64,000 nucleotides of DNA from Nocardia asteroides (GTDB lineage Bacteria; Actinomycetota; Actinomycetes; Mycobacteriales; Mycobacteriaceae): positions 62,001 through 126,000 of the forward strand of contig CP082844.1 in the NCBI GenBank assembly GCA_019930625.1, written 5' to 3'. The notes below the pieces were generated by a model that saw only the letters and a program-made list of their open reading frames with translations, was not told the origin of the DNA and made no database searches. Position numbers and translations under genes: made by a program. Of the stretch, positions 54,170 to 64,000 are shown piece by piece. The first letter of the stretch is position 1. Every line of letters starts with the position of its first letter.

Positions 54170-54232
54170 ATGACAAGTCTCGAAGACCACACGCAGTACG
54201 TGATCGTTCGAGCACTCCCAGCAGAGATCTGA
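54170..54232 (+). other. Possible 20-codon remnant in the spacer before era
   Basis: A short frame beginning MTSLEDHTQYVIVRALPAEI before a TGA. It may be the head of a decayed gene; no ribosome site is evident. The rest of the 54040-54257 spacer shows nothing I can name. Confidence 0.15.
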
Positions 54233-54257
54233 CAGCTTCAGGTCATTACGGATGCGC

Positions 54258-55175
54258 TCAGAAACCCAGTTTGCCCAGCTGCTTAGGGTCGCGCTGCCAG
54301 TCCTTGGCCACCTTCACGTGCAGATTCAGGTAGATCCGGGTGCCGAGGATGTGTTCGATCTGCTTGCGGGCGTTGGTGCCGACTTCCTTCAGCCGGGAAC
54401 CGCCCTTACCGATGACGATGGCCTTCTGGCTGGGCCGCTCGACGTAGAGCAGGGCGTGCACGTCGAGCATGTCCTCGCGGTCCTCGTAGGGCAGGACCTC
54501 CTCGATGACGACGGCGAGCGAATGCGGCAGCTCGTCGCGGACGCCCTCGAGCGCGGCCTCGCGGATGAGCTCGGCCATGAGCGTTTCCTCCGGCTCATCG
54601 GTGAGTTCGCCGTCGGGGTAGAAGGCCGGACCCTCGGGCATCTTCGAGGCGATGACGTCCACGAGGACATCCACCTGCTCGCCCTTGACCGCCGAAACCG
54701 GCACCACGTCGGACTCCGGACCGAGCAGCTGGGAGACGGCGACCAGTTGCTGGGCGACTTGGTCGCGGCTCACCTTGTCGATCTTGGTGACCACACCGAG
54801 CAGCGTCGTCTTCGGCGCCATCTGCTTGATCTGCTGCACGATCCACCGGTCGCCCGGACCGATCTTCTCGTCCGCCGGGATGCACAGCGCGATCACGTCG
54901 ACTTCCGAATACGTATCGCGCACAAGGTCGTTGAGGCGCTGACCGAGCAGGGTGCGCGGGCGGTGCAAGCCGGGGGTGTCGACCAGGATCAACTGCGCGT
55001 GCTCGCGGTGCACGATACCGCGAATCGTGTGCCTGGTGGTCTGCGGGCGCGAGGAGGTGATCGCGATCTTCGCGCCCACCAGAGCGTTGGTCAACGTCGA
55101 TTTTCCGGTGTTCGGACGACCGACGAAACAGACGAAGCCGGAACGGAATTCGTCGTTCTGCCGCGTGTCAGCCAC
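54258..55175 (-). CDS. era: GTPase Era
   Basis: 305 residues. The P loop is GRPNTGKSTLTNAL, G3 is DTPG, and TKID replaces NKxD; the KH domain has VIGKGGSRLKEVG. Era binds the 3' end of 16S rRNA and helps assemble the 30S subunit. It is the last gene of a minus-strand unit with the Rv2365c-like, CNNM, YbeY and PhoH genes. Its start overlaps the preceding gene by 8 bases. Confidence 0.97.
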   Translation of the reverse strand: MADTRQNDEFRSGFVCFVGRPNTGKSTLTNALVGAKIAITSSRPQTTRHTIRGIVHREHAQLILVDTPGLHRPRTLLGQRLNDLVRDTYSEVDVIALCIPADEKIGPGDRWIVQQIKQMAPKTTLLGVVTKIDKVSRDQVAQQLVAVSQLLGPESDVVPVSAVKGEQVDVLVDVIASKMPEGPAFYPDGELTDEPEETLMAELIREAALEGVRDELPHSLAVVIEEVLPYEDREDMLDVHALLYVERPSQKAIVIGKGGSRLKEVGTNARKQIEHILGTRIYLNLHVKVAKDWQRDPKQLGKLGF

Positions 55176-55554
55176 CGCGCACCTCGCCGGACTCGGCGCT
55201 GACCGCGTCGGCCGCGTCCGCGGAGTCGTCGACGACCTCGAACACCGCGCCGTCGCGATCGGTGAAGATGATCCGCGCCTCGGCCGAAACCTCGCGCACC
55301 GCGGCCACGCCGAAGTCGGACAACCGCCCGCCGACCACCACGGCCGCCTCGAATCCCTCCGCTCCGCTGGACAACGCGGCGGCGACGGCGGCTTGCAGCG
55401 CCGTCAGGCGCAACGCGGTCAGCGTGACCTCGCCGGCGGCGTAGGTACGGCCGTCGGTGTCACGGATCGCCGCTCCGCTCGCCCCGCCGGTGCGGCCGAG
55501 CGCGCCGCGGGCCAGCACGACCAGCTTGTTGTCCTCCGCGTCCAGTTCGGTCAT
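55168..55554 (-). CDS. Rv2365c-like small protein, possible cytidine-deaminase-fold
   Basis: 128 residues. [20 protein letters not shown] and [18 protein letters not shown] recall a cytidine-deaminase-like fold, but no HAE or PCxxC zinc motif is present, so catalysis is unlikely. It overlaps both era and the CNNM gene by a few bases, as in the mycobacterial operon. The role is unknown. Confidence 0.7.
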   Translation of the reverse strand: MTELDAEDNKLVVLARGALGRTGGASGAAIRDTDGRTYAAGEVTLTALRLTALQAAVAAALSSGAEGFEAAVVVGGRLSDFGVAAVREVSAEARIIFTDRDGAVFEVVDDSADAADAVSAESGEVRGG

Positions 55555-56915
55555 TCGGTGTCTCCGTCCTCGTCGCGATCGGCCGGGATCTCCCGCTCCG
55601 ATCCGTTGGCCTTACGCTTGCCATTGGGATTGTCGCCGTTGGTCTTCCCGGCGGGGACCTTCTCGCGCGCTTTGCGCACAACTACCGTGTTCACCCGCAC
55701 CCGGCCCCGCGCGTCCGCGCCGCCCTCACCGCGCAGCACGAGCCCGTGCGCCTCGATCTTCGACCCCGGCAGCGGCACCCGGCCCAGCTCGTGCGCGAGC
55801 AGGCCGCCGACGGTGTCGACGTCCTCCTCATCGATCTCCAGCCCGTACAGCTCCCCGAGATCCTCCACCGGCAGCCGGGCCGACACACGGTAGCGGCCGT
55901 CGCCGAGATCCTCGATGGGCGGGGTCTCGTCGGTGTCGTACTCGTCGGCGATCTCACCGACGATTTCCTCCAGCACGTCCTCGATGGTCACCAGACCCGC
56001 GATGCCGCCGTACTCGTCCACCAGCAACGCCATGTGGTTACGCCTGCGCTGCATCTCGTCGAGCAGGCTGTCCAGCGGTTTGGAGTCGGGCATGAACACC
56101 GCGGGCCGCATCACCTCGCGCACCCGCACCTTGCGGCTGCGATCGGCGTACGGCACAAGGTCTTTCAGATAGACCACGCCGAGGATGTCGTCGACGTTCT
56201 CGCCGATCACCGGGACGCGCGAATGCCCGGAACGCACGGCCAGCGACATCGCCTGAGCCGCGGTCTTGTCCGCTTCGATCCAGACCATCTCCGTGCGCGG
56301 CACCATCACCGCCCGCGCCGGTGTGTCGCCGAGCTCGAAGACCGACTGGATCATGCGTCGTTCGTCGTCGGCCACCACGCCGCGTTCACTGGCCATCTCG
56401 ACCACCTCACGCAGCTCGATCTCGGAGGCGAAGGGGCCGTTGCGGAAACCCTTACCCGGAGTGATGGCGTTACCGAGGAGAATCAGCAGCCTGCTCAGCG
56501 GACCGAGCAGCGCGCCGATGAACTGCAACGGCAACGCCGCGGCCAGCGCGATGGAGTAGGCGTGCTGACGACCCAGCGTGCGTGGGCCGACACCGATCAC
56601 GACATAGGACACCAGCACCATCACCAGCGCGGTGACCAGCAACGCCCAGTTCTTCGCCCAGACCGTCATCAGGCCCGCCGCCAGCAGCACCGTGGCGCCG
56701 ATCTCGCACAGAATACGCAGCAGCACCATCAGATTCACATACCGCGCCCGGTCGGCGACGATCCGGCTCAGCCGTACCGCACCGGACCGCTCGGCGCGCA
56801 CCAAGTCCTCGACGCGAGCCGGTGAGATCGTGTTCAGGGCGGAATCGACACCGGCGAACACCCCACCCACCGAGATGAGCAGGACCGCGAGCAGAACGAG
56901 GGTCAGGGAATTCAC
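55551..56915 (-). CDS. CNNM/CorC-type membrane protein with CBS domains
   Basis: 454 residues. Residues 1 to about 180 are the CNNM (DUF21) membrane domain, beginning [24 protein letters not shown] pair follows ([41 protein letters not shown]), then a CorC_HlyC C-terminal domain. The family is linked to magnesium and other cation export. The name hemolysin is historical. It overlaps ybeY by 4 bases. It corresponds to Rv2366c. Confidence 0.92.
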   Translation of the reverse strand: MNSLTLVLLAVLLISVGGVFAGVDSALNTISPARVEDLVRAERSGAVRLSRIVADRARYVNLMVLLRILCEIGATVLLAAGLMTVWAKNWALLVTALVMVLVSYVVIGVGPRTLGRQHAYSIALAAALPLQFIGALLGPLSRLLILLGNAITPGKGFRNGPFASEIELREVVEMASERGVVADDERRMIQSVFELGDTPARAVMVPRTEMVWIEADKTAAQAMSLAVRSGHSRVPVIGENVDDILGVVYLKDLVPYADRSRKVRVREVMRPAVFMPDSKPLDSLLDEMQRRRNHMALLVDEYGGIAGLVTIEDVLEEIVGEIADEYDTDETPPIEDLGDGRYRVSARLPVEDLGELYGLEIDEEDVDTVGGLLAHELGRVPLPGSKIEAHGLVLRGEGGADARGRVRVNTVVVRKAREKVPAGKTNGDNPNGKRKANGSEREIPADRDEDGDTE

Positions 56916-57466
56916 GCGGGACCCAGGGAGTCACCCGGTGTGGTGAAGCCCGCCTTGCCCAGCAACCGCGCGTCCCGTTCGGCGAGCTCTGCCCGCCGCC
57001 GCGCCTCGCGCAGACTCTCGTACCACTCCTCGAGCAGCCGGGCCTGCAGCGCGAACATCTCCTTCTCCTCCTCCGGCTCGGCATGGTCGTAGCCGAGCAG
57101 GTGGAGCACGCCGTGCACGGTGAGCAAGGCGAGTTCCTGATCGAGGGAATGACCCGCCTTGCGCGCCTGCCCGGCGGCGAACTCCGGGCACAACACGATG
57201 TCGCCGAGCATGGACGGGCCGGGTTCGGGGCTGTCGGGCCGCCCGCCCGGTTCGAGCTCGTCCATCGGGAAGGACATGACGTCGGTCGGGCCGGGCAGGT
57301 CCATCCAGCGCATGTGCAGGTCGGCCATGGTGTCGAGATCCACGAGCACCATCGACAGCTCCGCGGCCGGGTGCACGTCCATCCGGGCGATCACGAACCG
57401 CGCGACGCTGACCAGCTCTTCTTCGGGCACGTCGATACCCGACTCGTTGGCGATCTCGATGCTCAC
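56912..57466 (-). CDS. ybeY: Endoribonuclease YbeY
   Basis: 184 residues. The zinc-binding motif is [20 protein letters not shown], and DVMSFPMDE is the conserved preceding loop. YbeY takes part in 16S rRNA 3' maturation and ribosome quality control. The C-terminal tail is longer than in E. coli. It lies downstream of phoH and overlaps the CNNM gene, matching Rv2367c. Confidence 0.95.
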   Translation of the reverse strand: MSIEIANESGIDVPEEELVSVARFVIARMDVHPAAELSMVLVDLDTMADLHMRWMDLPGPTDVMSFPMDELEPGGRPDSPEPGPSMLGDIVLCPEFAAGQARKAGHSLDQELALLTVHGVLHLLGYDHAEPEEEKEMFALQARLLEEWYESLREARRRAELAERDARLLGKAGFTTPGDSLGPA

Positions 57467-57528
57467 CCGAATAGCCTACGATCCCGGCGATCGTGTCGCC
57501 GGAGCGGAGCCTCGTCCGGCGAGACGAG

Positions 57529-58638
57529 TTAGCGCCGGTCCGCCCGGCTCGCCGCGCGGCGCTGGGCCCGGTTGCCGCCGTAATGCGAAGCGACCGGCGG
57601 GCGCGTCTCGGCTTCGAAGCGGTCGTAGGCGTCCACGATGTCCGAGACCAGCCGGTGGCGGACCACGTCGCTGCTGGTCAGCTCCGCGAAGTGGATGTCT
57701 TCGATTTCGGTGAGGATCTCGCTGGCGGCACGCAGACCCGAGCGGGCGCCGCTGGGCAGATCGACCTGGGTCACGTCGCCGGTCACCACGATCTTCGATC
57801 CGAACCCGAGGCGGGTGAGGAACATCTTCATCTGCTCGGCGGTGGTGTTCTGCGCCTCGTCGAGAATGATGAACGAGTCGTTCAAGGTGCGACCGCGCAT
57901 GTAGGCCAGCGGCGCGACCTCGATGACTCCGGCCGCCATCAGCTTGGGAATGGCCTCCGGATCCATCATGTCGTGCAGGGCGTCGTAGAGCGGGCGCAGG
58001 TACGGATCGATCTTCTCGTTCAGCGTGCCGGGCAGAAAGCCCAGACGCTCCCCCGCCTCGACCGCGGGACGGGTGAGGATGATCCGGTTGACCTGCTTGG
58101 ATTGCAGCGCCTGGACCGCCTTGGCCATCGCCAGGTAGGTCTTGCCGGTACCGGCGGGGCCGATGCCGAACACGATCGTGTTGGCATCGATCGCGTCGAC
58201 GTAGCGCTTCTGGTTCAGCGTCTTGGGCCGGATGGTCTTGCCCCGCCGGGACAGGATGTCCAGGCTGAGCACCTCCGCGGGAGACTCACTGGAGCCCTCG
58301 GTGAGCATCGATACCGTATGCCGCACCGCCTCCGGAGTCACCACGCGGTTGCGGCCGGTGAGCGCGACGAGCTGCTCGATGACCCGCTCGGCGAGCGCGA
58401 CATCGGCCGCCTTGCCGGTGAGGGTCACGGAATTGCCACGGACGTGGATGTCCGCGTCGAGCAGCGTCTCCAGTTCACGAAGGTTCTGGTCGGCCGAACC
58501 GAGGAAGGGGAACACGGATTCGGGAGCGAGTTCGATACTCGAGCGCACGGTGCGCGCTGCGGGACCCGAACCGATGTCGCCGGCGCCGATGCCCGCCGCT
58601 GGGGTGGCCGGGTCGCCGATCTCGCCTTGTGTTCTCAA
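57529..58638 (-). CDS. phoH: PhoH-family ATPase
   Basis: 369 residues. Walker A is [20 protein letters not shown] and Walker B is [19 protein letters not shown]. The N-terminal region includes a KH-like domain. Family members bind RNA and may act as helicases with YbeY. It is the first gene of the ybeY/era unit and matches Rv2368c. A basic Arg-rich C terminus is present. Confidence 0.94.
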   Translation of the reverse strand: MRTQGEIGDPATPAAGIGAGDIGSGPAARTVRSSIELAPESVFPFLGSADQNLRELETLLDADIHVRGNSVTLTGKAADVALAERVIEQLVALTGRNRVVTPEAVRHTVSMLTEGSSESPAEVLSLDILSRRGKTIRPKTLNQKRYVDAIDANTIVFGIGPAGTGKTYLAMAKAVQALQSKQVNRIILTRPAVEAGERLGFLPGTLNEKIDPYLRPLYDALHDMMDPEAIPKLMAAGVIEVAPLAYMRGRTLNDSFIILDEAQNTTAEQMKMFLTRLGFGSKIVVTGDVTQVDLPSGARSGLRAASEILTEIEDIHFAELTSSDVVRHRLVSDIVDAYDRFEAETRPPVASHYGGNRAQRRAASRADRR

Positions 58639-58746
58639 AAGTGGCTATAGCCTGCTTTCCGGTCTCGACTGCTGCTGTATGGAGAGAAGTTTAACGCGCC
58701 CCACCGACAGCGCCCAGTGAATAAGGCCTCCGGCGGGGCCGGACCC

Positions 58747-59649
58747 TCATGGAATTCCCCCACGTCGCCCTGCCCAATCCTCCGTGAAGTCACGGAAGTG
58801 CCGCACGGCGTCCGGTGGCGTCACCGCGGCGGCCCACACCAACCCGACGGCGCGCGCGGCGCCCGCGTCCGCCAGCGGCACCGTCACCGGGCCGGACAGC
58901 GGCCCAGCGGACAGCGGGTCCTCGCCCGGCAGGATCGCCACGCCCAGTCCCGCCGACACCAGCCCGGCCACCGTGACGAGGTCGCTCGACTCGAACGCGA
59001 TCCGCGGCCGGATATCCGCGGCCGCGCACAGTTCCTCGAAGATGCGCCGCATCCCGAATCCGTGGTGCATCGTGACGAACTCCGCGTCGGCCACCTCGGC
59101 GAGCCGGACCTGCCGCCGTCCGGCCAACCGATGCTCCGGCGGCACCGCCAGCACCAGCGGCTGCCGCAGCACGGTACGCCAGCCGACGCCCGCGACGGCA
59201 GGGCGGGGCGAGACGATGCCCAGATCCGCTTCGCCCGCGAGCACCCGCTCGGTCACCGCTTCGGCCGCCCCCTGCCACAGTGTCACCGTGATCCGGCCGG
59301 AGATCCGCCGGAAGCCGCTGACCAGCTGCGGCACCAGTGATCCGCCGAAGGAGTGCTGGAAGGACAGCCGCACGACTCCCCCTGCCGGATTGGCCCGATC
59401 GGCGAGAGCCTGTTTCGCCGCGTCCAGCTCGGATTGCGCACGACGGGCATGCTCGTAGTAGATCCGCCCGAACTCGTTGAGGACGATCCGTTTTCCGCGC
59501 CGGTCGAACAGTTCGACACCGACCCGGCGCTCCAACCGGGCCAGCATGCGCGACAGGGTGGGCTGGGCGAGGTGCAACCGATCGGCTGCGGCACCCACCC
59601 GCTCCAGCTCGGCGAGTGTCGTGAACCACTCCAGATCCTCGCCGAGCAT
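58747..59649 (-). CDS. LysR-family transcriptional regulator
   Basis: 300 residues. The N-terminal helix-turn-helix is WFTTLAELERVGAAADRLHL followed by AQPTLSRMLARLERRVGVEL. The substrate-binding domain follows with two Rossmann-like halves. It is divergent from an MFS transporter gene with about 100 bases between, the usual arrangement for a regulator of that transporter. Confidence 0.93.
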   Translation of the reverse strand: MLGEDLEWFTTLAELERVGAAADRLHLAQPTLSRMLARLERRVGVELFDRRGKRIVLNEFGRIYYEHARRAQSELDAAKQALADRANPAGGVVRLSFQHSFGGSLVPQLVSGFRRISGRITVTLWQGAAEAVTERVLAGEADLGIVSPRPAVAGVGWRTVLRQPLVLAVPPEHRLAGRRQVRLAEVADAEFVTMHHGFGMRRIFEELCAAADIRPRIAFESSDLVTVAGLVSAGLGVAILPGEDPLSAGPLSGPVTVPLADAGAARAVGLVWAAAVTPPDAVRHFRDFTEDWAGRRGGIP

Positions 59650-59748
59650 CGCCCTACCTCCCTATATGTCTCACAAGCATCGAATTGCTTCCTATTATTC
59701 ATTTCCTTTCCGAAAAACCGCTGATGATGCTGGACGAAAGGAGGAGCC

Positions 59749-61005
59749 ATGACCACCGAGCGCAGCGCAGCGGCAACGGACGTCGCCCACGAACGCAGGA
59801 TCACCACCGCGCTGTTCGCGGCCGGTCTCACGACTTTCGCCTCCATGTACAGCGCCCAGGCTCTGCTGCCGAGCCTCTCGGCCGCGTTCGGCGCGACGCC
59901 TGCGCGGGCGGCGCTGGCGGTGTCGCTCACCACCGGCTTCCTCGCGCTGGCGATCATCCCCGTGAGCGCCCTCTCGTCCCGGATCGGCCGGACCGAAGTG
60001 ATGACCGGCTCCGCGGTCGCGGCGGCGGCGATCGGATTGCTGCTACCGCTGAGCCCGTCGCTGGAGTTGCTGCTCACCGGACGAGCGCTGCAAGGCATCG
60101 CGCTGGCGGGCGTGCCCGCCGTGGCGATGGCCTATCTGGCGGAGGAGATCGGCGGGGACGGGCTGGGCGCCGCGATGGGCGTCTACGTGGCAGGCACCAC
60201 GATCGGTGGGCTGGCCGGGCGATTGATTCCGGCGTTCACCTTGGACCTGGCGTCCTGGCGGTGGGCGCAGGCAGTGGCCGCGATCGCCGCCGCCGGCTGC
60301 ACGGTGTGGTTCCTCCGGTGGCTGCCGCCGTCTCGCGGCTTCGTGCCGCGGCCCGCCGGAATGCGCACGGTGCTCGGCGATCTCGGGAGCCAGTTGCGTC
60401 ATCGCGGGTTGCTCGCGCTGTTCGGGCTGGCGTTCGTCCTGATGGGTGGATTCGTCTCGGTGTACAACTATCTCGGCTACCGGCTGACGGCCGCGCCGTT
60501 CGGGTTGCCGGAAGCACTGGTGGGGCTGGTGTTCGTGCTGTATCTGGCCGGCACCGCGGCGTCGGCGGCGGCCGGCCGGCTGACCGACCGGATCGGCAGG
60601 CAGTGGGTGCTCACCGTGTCGCTGTGCATGATGACGATCGGGCTCGTGGTGACGATTCCCGACCACCTCGGCACCGCGCTCCTCGGCGTATTGCTCTACA
60701 CCGCGGGATTCTTCGGTGCGCACACTGCGGCAAGCGCATGGGTGGGCGCGATGGCGCAAGGCAATCGGGGCGCGGCCTCGTCGCTGTATCTGTTCGCCTA
60801 CTACCTCGGCAGCGCGGTCGTCGGCGGTGCGGCAGGCATCGTCTACGCCCGCGCGGGGTGGCTCGGCCTGACCTGCGGCATCGGTGCGCTGATGGTCATC
60901 GCGGCACTGTTGCTGTGGGTATCGCACCGATCGCAGCGCCGCGCGCGCAGACCATGCACACGAATCCCGCGCGGGAATCGTCGCCGGTCGAGGCTTGACC
61001 GCTGA
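59749..61005 (+). CDS. MFS transporter (YnfM-like)
   Basis: 418 residues, about 12 membrane helices. The first helix region includes FAAGLTTFASMYSAQALLPS. RIGRTEVMTG and DRIGRQWVLTV are the two loop motifs after helices 2 and 8. AYYLGSAVVGGAAGI is in the second half. A GGAGGAG site precedes the ATG. It probably exports or imports a small molecule with protons and is controlled by the divergent LysR gene. Confidence 0.92.
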   Translation: MTTERSAAATDVAHERRITTALFAAGLTTFASMYSAQALLPSLSAAFGATPARAALAVSLTTGFLALAIIPVSALSSRIGRTEVMTGSAVAAAAIGLLLPLSPSLELLLTGRALQGIALAGVPAVAMAYLAEEIGGDGLGAAMGVYVAGTTIGGLAGRLIPAFTLDLASWRWAQAVAAIAAAGCTVWFLRWLPPSRGFVPRPAGMRTVLGDLGSQLRHRGLLALFGLAFVLMGGFVSVYNYLGYRLTAAPFGLPEALVGLVFVLYLAGTAASAAAGRLTDRIGRQWVLTVSLCMMTIGLVVTIPDHLGTALLGVLLYTAGFFGAHTAASAWVGAMAQGNRGAASSLYLFAYYLGSAVVGGAAGIVYARAGWLGLTCGIGALMVIAALLLWVSHRSQRRARRPCTRIPRGNRRRSRLDR

Positions 61006-61125
61006 GCCGAGATGTCCCGGGACACCGCAGCCGAACTATCTGGCCGTGCGCGTATTCGCGGGCCGCTGCCGAGTCGGTTGCCCAGGTGAAGGCTGTGATC
61101 GTTCTCCGCGACTCGGATACCGAGT

Positions 61126-61866
61126 TCACCAACGCGGGGTCAGGGCGCCTAGAGCGCCCAGCGCGACCGCTGCCGCGGTGGAGGTACGCAGCACCGTCGG
61201 GCCGAGCAGAGTCACGTCCGCGCCCGCCTCGGCCAGGGCGGTGAGTTCGGTGTCGTCCAGCCCGCCTTCCGGGCCCACCACGAGGACGATTCCGGTCGCG
61301 TCGGCGAAGGGCAGTTCGGTGAAGCGGGCCGTGCCGGACTCGTGCAGCGCCGCGATGATCGCGCCGTCGGCCTTCGCCGTGCGGACCACCTCCAGCAGGT
61401 CCTTGGTGCGGTGCAGGTCGGCGACCTCGGGGATGTAGGCCCGGCGGGACTGACGGGCGGCCGAGCGGGCGGCGGCCCGCCATTTGCCGACGCCTTTGGC
61501 GGCTTTGCCCTCCCAGTTCGCGACACAGCGCGCGGCCTGCCACGGGATGACGGCGTCGGCGCCCGCCTCCGTCATCAGCTCGACCGCCAGCTCCGAACGG
61601 TCGGACTTCGGCAGCGCCTGCGCGACGGTCACCGGCGGCGCCTGCGGGGCCGCCAGCACCCGGTCGCGCACCGCGAGCTCGAGCCGGTCACGGTACGCGG
61701 CGACGACTTCCGATTCGGCGAGCACACCGCGCCCGTCGGAGAGGGTGATCGGCTCGCCGACCCGGATGCGGCGCACCGTGGCGGCGTGCCTGCCTTCCGG
61801 GCCGTCGAGCACCGCGACCGCGCCCGGCTGGGGCACCTCGTCGAGGTAGAAGACCGTCGCGGCCAC
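61126..61866 (-). CDS. rsmE: 16S rRNA m3U1498 methyltransferase
   Basis: 246 residues. The SPOUT knot is seen in VLVVGPEGGLDDTELTALAE and LGPTVLRTSTAAAVAL, and the N-terminal PUA-like domain in GRHAATVRRIRVGEPITLSDG. It uses SAM to methylate U1498 in 16S rRNA. It lies directly downstream of dnaJ2 (stop and start adjoin) and matches Rv2372c. Confidence 0.95.
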   Translation of the reverse strand: MAATVFYLDEVPQPGAVAVLDGPEGRHAATVRRIRVGEPITLSDGRGVLAESEVVAAYRDRLELAVRDRVLAAPQAPPVTVAQALPKSDRSELAVELMTEAGADAVIPWQAARCVANWEGKAAKGVGKWRAAARSAARQSRRAYIPEVADLHRTKDLLEVVRTAKADGAIIAALHESGTARFTELPFADATGIVLVVGPEGGLDDTELTALAEAGADVTLLGPTVLRTSTAAAVALGALGALTPRW

Positions 61867-63018
61867 CTAGCGTCCGCTGAACGAGGCCCGCAGCCGCGCG
61901 AACAGGCCGCTGTTGTGCTCGGACTGCGCCGACATCACCTCGGCGCGCTCGCGGTCACGCATTCCCTTGTATTTGCGCAGGAGTTCGGTCTGCTTGCTGT
62001 CCAGCTTGGCCGGGATCACGATGTCCAGGTGCGCGAGCAGATCGCCGCGCGCGCCGGAGCGCAGCCGCGGCATGCCGTGACCGCGCAGCACCGAGATCTC
62101 GCCGGGCTGGGTGCCCGCCGGAATGGTCAACTCGGTCGGACCGTCCAGGATGGTGTCGATCACCACGGTGGTGCCCAGCGCCGCGTCGACCATCGGCACC
62201 CGGATGGTGCAGTGCAGATCGTCACCGTCGCGGACGAAGACGTCGTGCGGTTGCTCCACGATCTCCACGTACAGGTCACCCGCGTGACCGCCACCCGGGC
62301 CGACCTCGCCTTGCGCGGCCAGCCGCACCCGCATGCCGTTCGCGACGCCGGCGGGAATCGGCGCGGCGATCTCGCGGCGCGCCCGCACCCGGCCGTCGCC
62401 GCCGCACTTGTGGCACGGGTCCGGGATGGTCTCGCCCGCGCCCCGGCACGTGGGGCACGGGCGCGAAGTCAGCACCTGGCCGAGGAAGGATCGTTGCACG
62501 GACTGGACTTCGCCCGCGCCGCCGCAGGTCTCACAGCGCACCGGCTTGGAGTTGCCGTTGGTACCCGAGCCCTGGCAGATGTCGCACAGGATCGCGGTGT
62601 CCACGGTGAGGTGCTTGGTCACGCCGACCGCGCACTCGGCCAGGCTGAGCCGGGTGCGGATCAGCGAATCGGCGCCCGGCTGGACCCGGCCACGCGGCTT
62701 GCGCGCGCCGGTCGTCCCGCTCATGCCGCCGAAGAACGCCTCGAACACGTCGCCGAGCCCGCCGAAGCCCGCGCCGTTGAAGCCGGCCCCGCCCGCGCCG
62801 GATTCCATCGGGTCGCCGCCCATGTCGACGACGCGCCGCTTCTCCGGATCCGACAGCACCTCGTAGGCGGTCGACACTTCCTTGAACTTGGCCTGCGCCG
62901 CCTCGTCGGGGTTGACGTCGGGGTGGAGCTCACGCGCCAGCTTGCGGTATGCCCGCTTGATCTCCTGATCGGTCGCGTTCTTCGCGACGCCGAGCAGTCC
63001 GTAGTAGTCCCGTGCCAC
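61867..63018 (-). CDS. dnaJ2: Chaperone DnaJ (DnaJ2)
   Basis: 383 residues. The J domain has [17 protein letters not shown] with the HPD motif. A short Gly-rich region follows, then four zinc-binding CxxCxGxG repeats ([32 protein letters not shown]) and the C-terminal substrate domains. It stimulates DnaK. It lies between hrcA and rsmE, matching Rv2373c. Confidence 0.96.
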   Translation of the reverse strand: MARDYYGLLGVAKNATDQEIKRAYRKLARELHPDVNPDEAAQAKFKEVSTAYEVLSDPEKRRVVDMGGDPMESGAGGAGFNGAGFGGLGDVFEAFFGGMSGTTGARKPRGRVQPGADSLIRTRLSLAECAVGVTKHLTVDTAILCDICQGSGTNGNSKPVRCETCGGAGEVQSVQRSFLGQVLTSRPCPTCRGAGETIPDPCHKCGGDGRVRARREIAAPIPAGVANGMRVRLAAQGEVGPGGGHAGDLYVEIVEQPHDVFVRDGDDLHCTIRVPMVDAALGTTVVIDTILDGPTELTIPAGTQPGEISVLRGHGMPRLRSGARGDLLAHLDIVIPAKLDSKQTELLRKYKGMRDRERAEVMSAQSEHNSGLFARLRASFSGR

Positions 63019-63169
63019 TTGAGTTCTCTAGTCCTTGGTCGTTCTCGACAGTGCCGCCGGTGCCCGCGCCGGATTCGAAACGCGCCGACAACAGCATTAG
63101 TCTTGTGCACTCAACTTTATCCGCCCGAAGGGTCGAGCGTAGCAGTGGCATCGCCGACCGGTGTTCAGG

Positions 63170-64000
63170 TCAGCGCTCGGCGAGGACCTCGCCGATGTAT
63201 CGGGCGACGGCCGCGACCGACGCGATCGTGCCGGGATAGTCCATCCGCGTCGGGCCCAGCACACCCATACCGCCGAGCACCGCTCCCGCCGCGCCGTAGC
63301 CGGTCGACACAACAGACGTCCCGCGCATCTGCTCGACCTGCGTCTCCTCGCCGATGCGGACCGTGACCGTCCCCGGCTGCTGGGCCGCCGCGAGCAGCTT
63401 GAGCACGATCACCTGCTCCTCCAGCGCCTCCAGAACCGCCCGCAAGGAGCCGGGGAAGCCGAAGTCGGCGGCGTTGCGGGTGAGGTTGGCGGTGCCGCCG
63501 AGCACCAATCGTTCCTCGGGATGTTCCACCAGCGTCTCCACCAGTACCGTGGACACCCGCACCAGCACGTCGCGCAGCCGCACCGGCGCGCGCTCGGGCA
63601 GCTCCGCGACCGCCGCCGAGGCCGAGGCCAGGCGTTTGCCGTCCATGGCGCCGCCGAGCATGCCGCGCAGCGCGGCCAGATCCTCGTCGTCGATCACGGC
63701 GCCGAGGTCGACCAGTCGCTGATCGACGCGGCCGGTGTCGGTGATCACCACCAGCAGCAGGCGCGCGGGATTGAGCGCGACCACCTCGATGTGACGCACC
63801 GTGGACGCCGAGACCGTGGGGTACTGCACGACGGCGACCTGCCTGGTCAGCTGGGCCAGCAAGCGGACGCCCCTGCGCAGCACGTCGTCGAGGTCGACGC
63901 CCGACTCCAGGAACTCCATGATCGCCCTGCGCTCCGCCGCCGACAGCGGCTTCACCTCCGAGATCCGGTCCACGAACTGCCTATAGCCTTTGTCCGTCGG
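63170..64000 (-). CDS. hrcA: Heat-inducible repressor HrcA (N terminus beyond the window)
   Basis: The frame is open to the right end of the window; 276 codons are present. Before the first internal Met it reads [20 protein letters not shown], so the DNA-binding domain lies outside. The GAF-like domain has [20 protein letters not shown] and the C-terminal region [20 protein letters not shown], all typical. HrcA represses class I heat-shock genes through CIRCE sites. About 150 gene-free bases separate it from dnaJ2. Confidence 0.94.
   Translation of the reverse strand, partial: PTDKGYRQFVDRISEVKPLSAAERRAIMEFLESGVDLDDVLRRGVRLLAQLTRQVAVVQYPTVSASTVRHIEVVALNPARLLLVVITDTGRVDQRLVDLGAVIDDEDLAALRGMLGGAMDGKRLASASAAVAELPERAPVRLRDVLVRVSTVLVETLVEHPEERLVLGGTANLTRNAADFGFPGSLRAVLEALEEQVIVLKLLAAAQQPGTVTVRIGEETQVEQMRGTSVVSTGYGAAGAVLGGMGVLGPTRMDYPGTIASVAAVARYIGEVLAER

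Noticed and set aside
60896..61543. Minus-strand frame running from inside rsmE through the spacer into the MFS gene end
   Set aside because: Overlaps two clear genes in other frames and reads as non-protein-like Arg/Gly-rich sequence.
1..64000. CRISPR arrays, rRNA genes and replication origin
   Set aside because: None seen: no regularly spaced repeats, no rRNA-like stretches, no DnaA-box cluster.

Overview
The window is high-GC chromosomal DNA of a mycolic-acid actinomycete, most likely Nocardia or a close relative. From about 23.5 kb to the right end the gene order follows the Mycobacterium tuberculosis Rv2343c-Rv2374c block as I know it: dnaG, dgt, a TPM-domain protein, glyS, smtB, zur, a YbjN-like gene, uppS, recO, an amiA2-like amidase, era, a small Rv2365c-like gene, a CNNM/CorC protein, ybeY, phoH, rsmE, dnaJ2 and hrcA. 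GTG starts and ATGA overlaps are common. Genus assignment is an inference; no rRNA or species marker is present.

Layout. (1) 1-14.3 kb: a glycoconjugate locus. A pyruvyltransferase fragment and an aldehyde dehydrogenase lie on the minus strand. Divergent from them is an 11-gene, tightly coupled plus-strand operon. It encodes a complete ADP-heptose route (GmhA, bifunctional HldE, and a GmhB-like phosphatase fused to a family 2 glycosyltransferase), a UDP-xylose route (UDP-glucose dehydrogenase and a UXS-like decarboxylase), two heptosyltransferase-like GT9 enzymes, two other glycosyltransferases, an O-carbamoyltransferase and a short-chain dehydrogenase. (2) 14.3-23.3 kb: accessory DNA. It holds an ECF sigma factor with a redoxin, a truncated papain-fold-like toxin tip with a probable immunity gene, two phosphotransferase cassettes diverging from a palindromic site, remnants of other genes, an IS256-type element and a tRNA-Asn gene with a strong terminator. 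(3) 23.5-48 kb: core housekeeping genes with a few insertions, notably a 951-residue disordered protein ending in what looks like a catalytically dead zincin domain, a MerR regulator, a PapA-like acyltransferase divergent from a TenA protein, and an export-like permease divergent from its TetR regulator. (4) 49.2-54.2 kb: a second accessory insertion between the amidase and era, with a Nudix remnant, a cholera-toxin-like ADP-ribosyltransferase candidate, an XRE/TPR regulator and a 2H phosphoesterase. (5) 54.2-64 kb: era to hrcA, interrupted by a divergent LysR/MFS pair.

How the genes work together. The left operon supplies two activated sugars and the transferases and carbamoyltransferase that would build a decorated, heptose-containing glycan or glycolipid; no polymerase, flippase or exporter for it lies in the window. 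The smtB-zur pair forms a zinc-sensing unit. The ybeY, phoH, CNNM and era genes form a compact ribosome and RNA-related operon. hrcA and dnaJ2 form the heat-shock unit. Several palindromes fit as operators for adjacent regulators.
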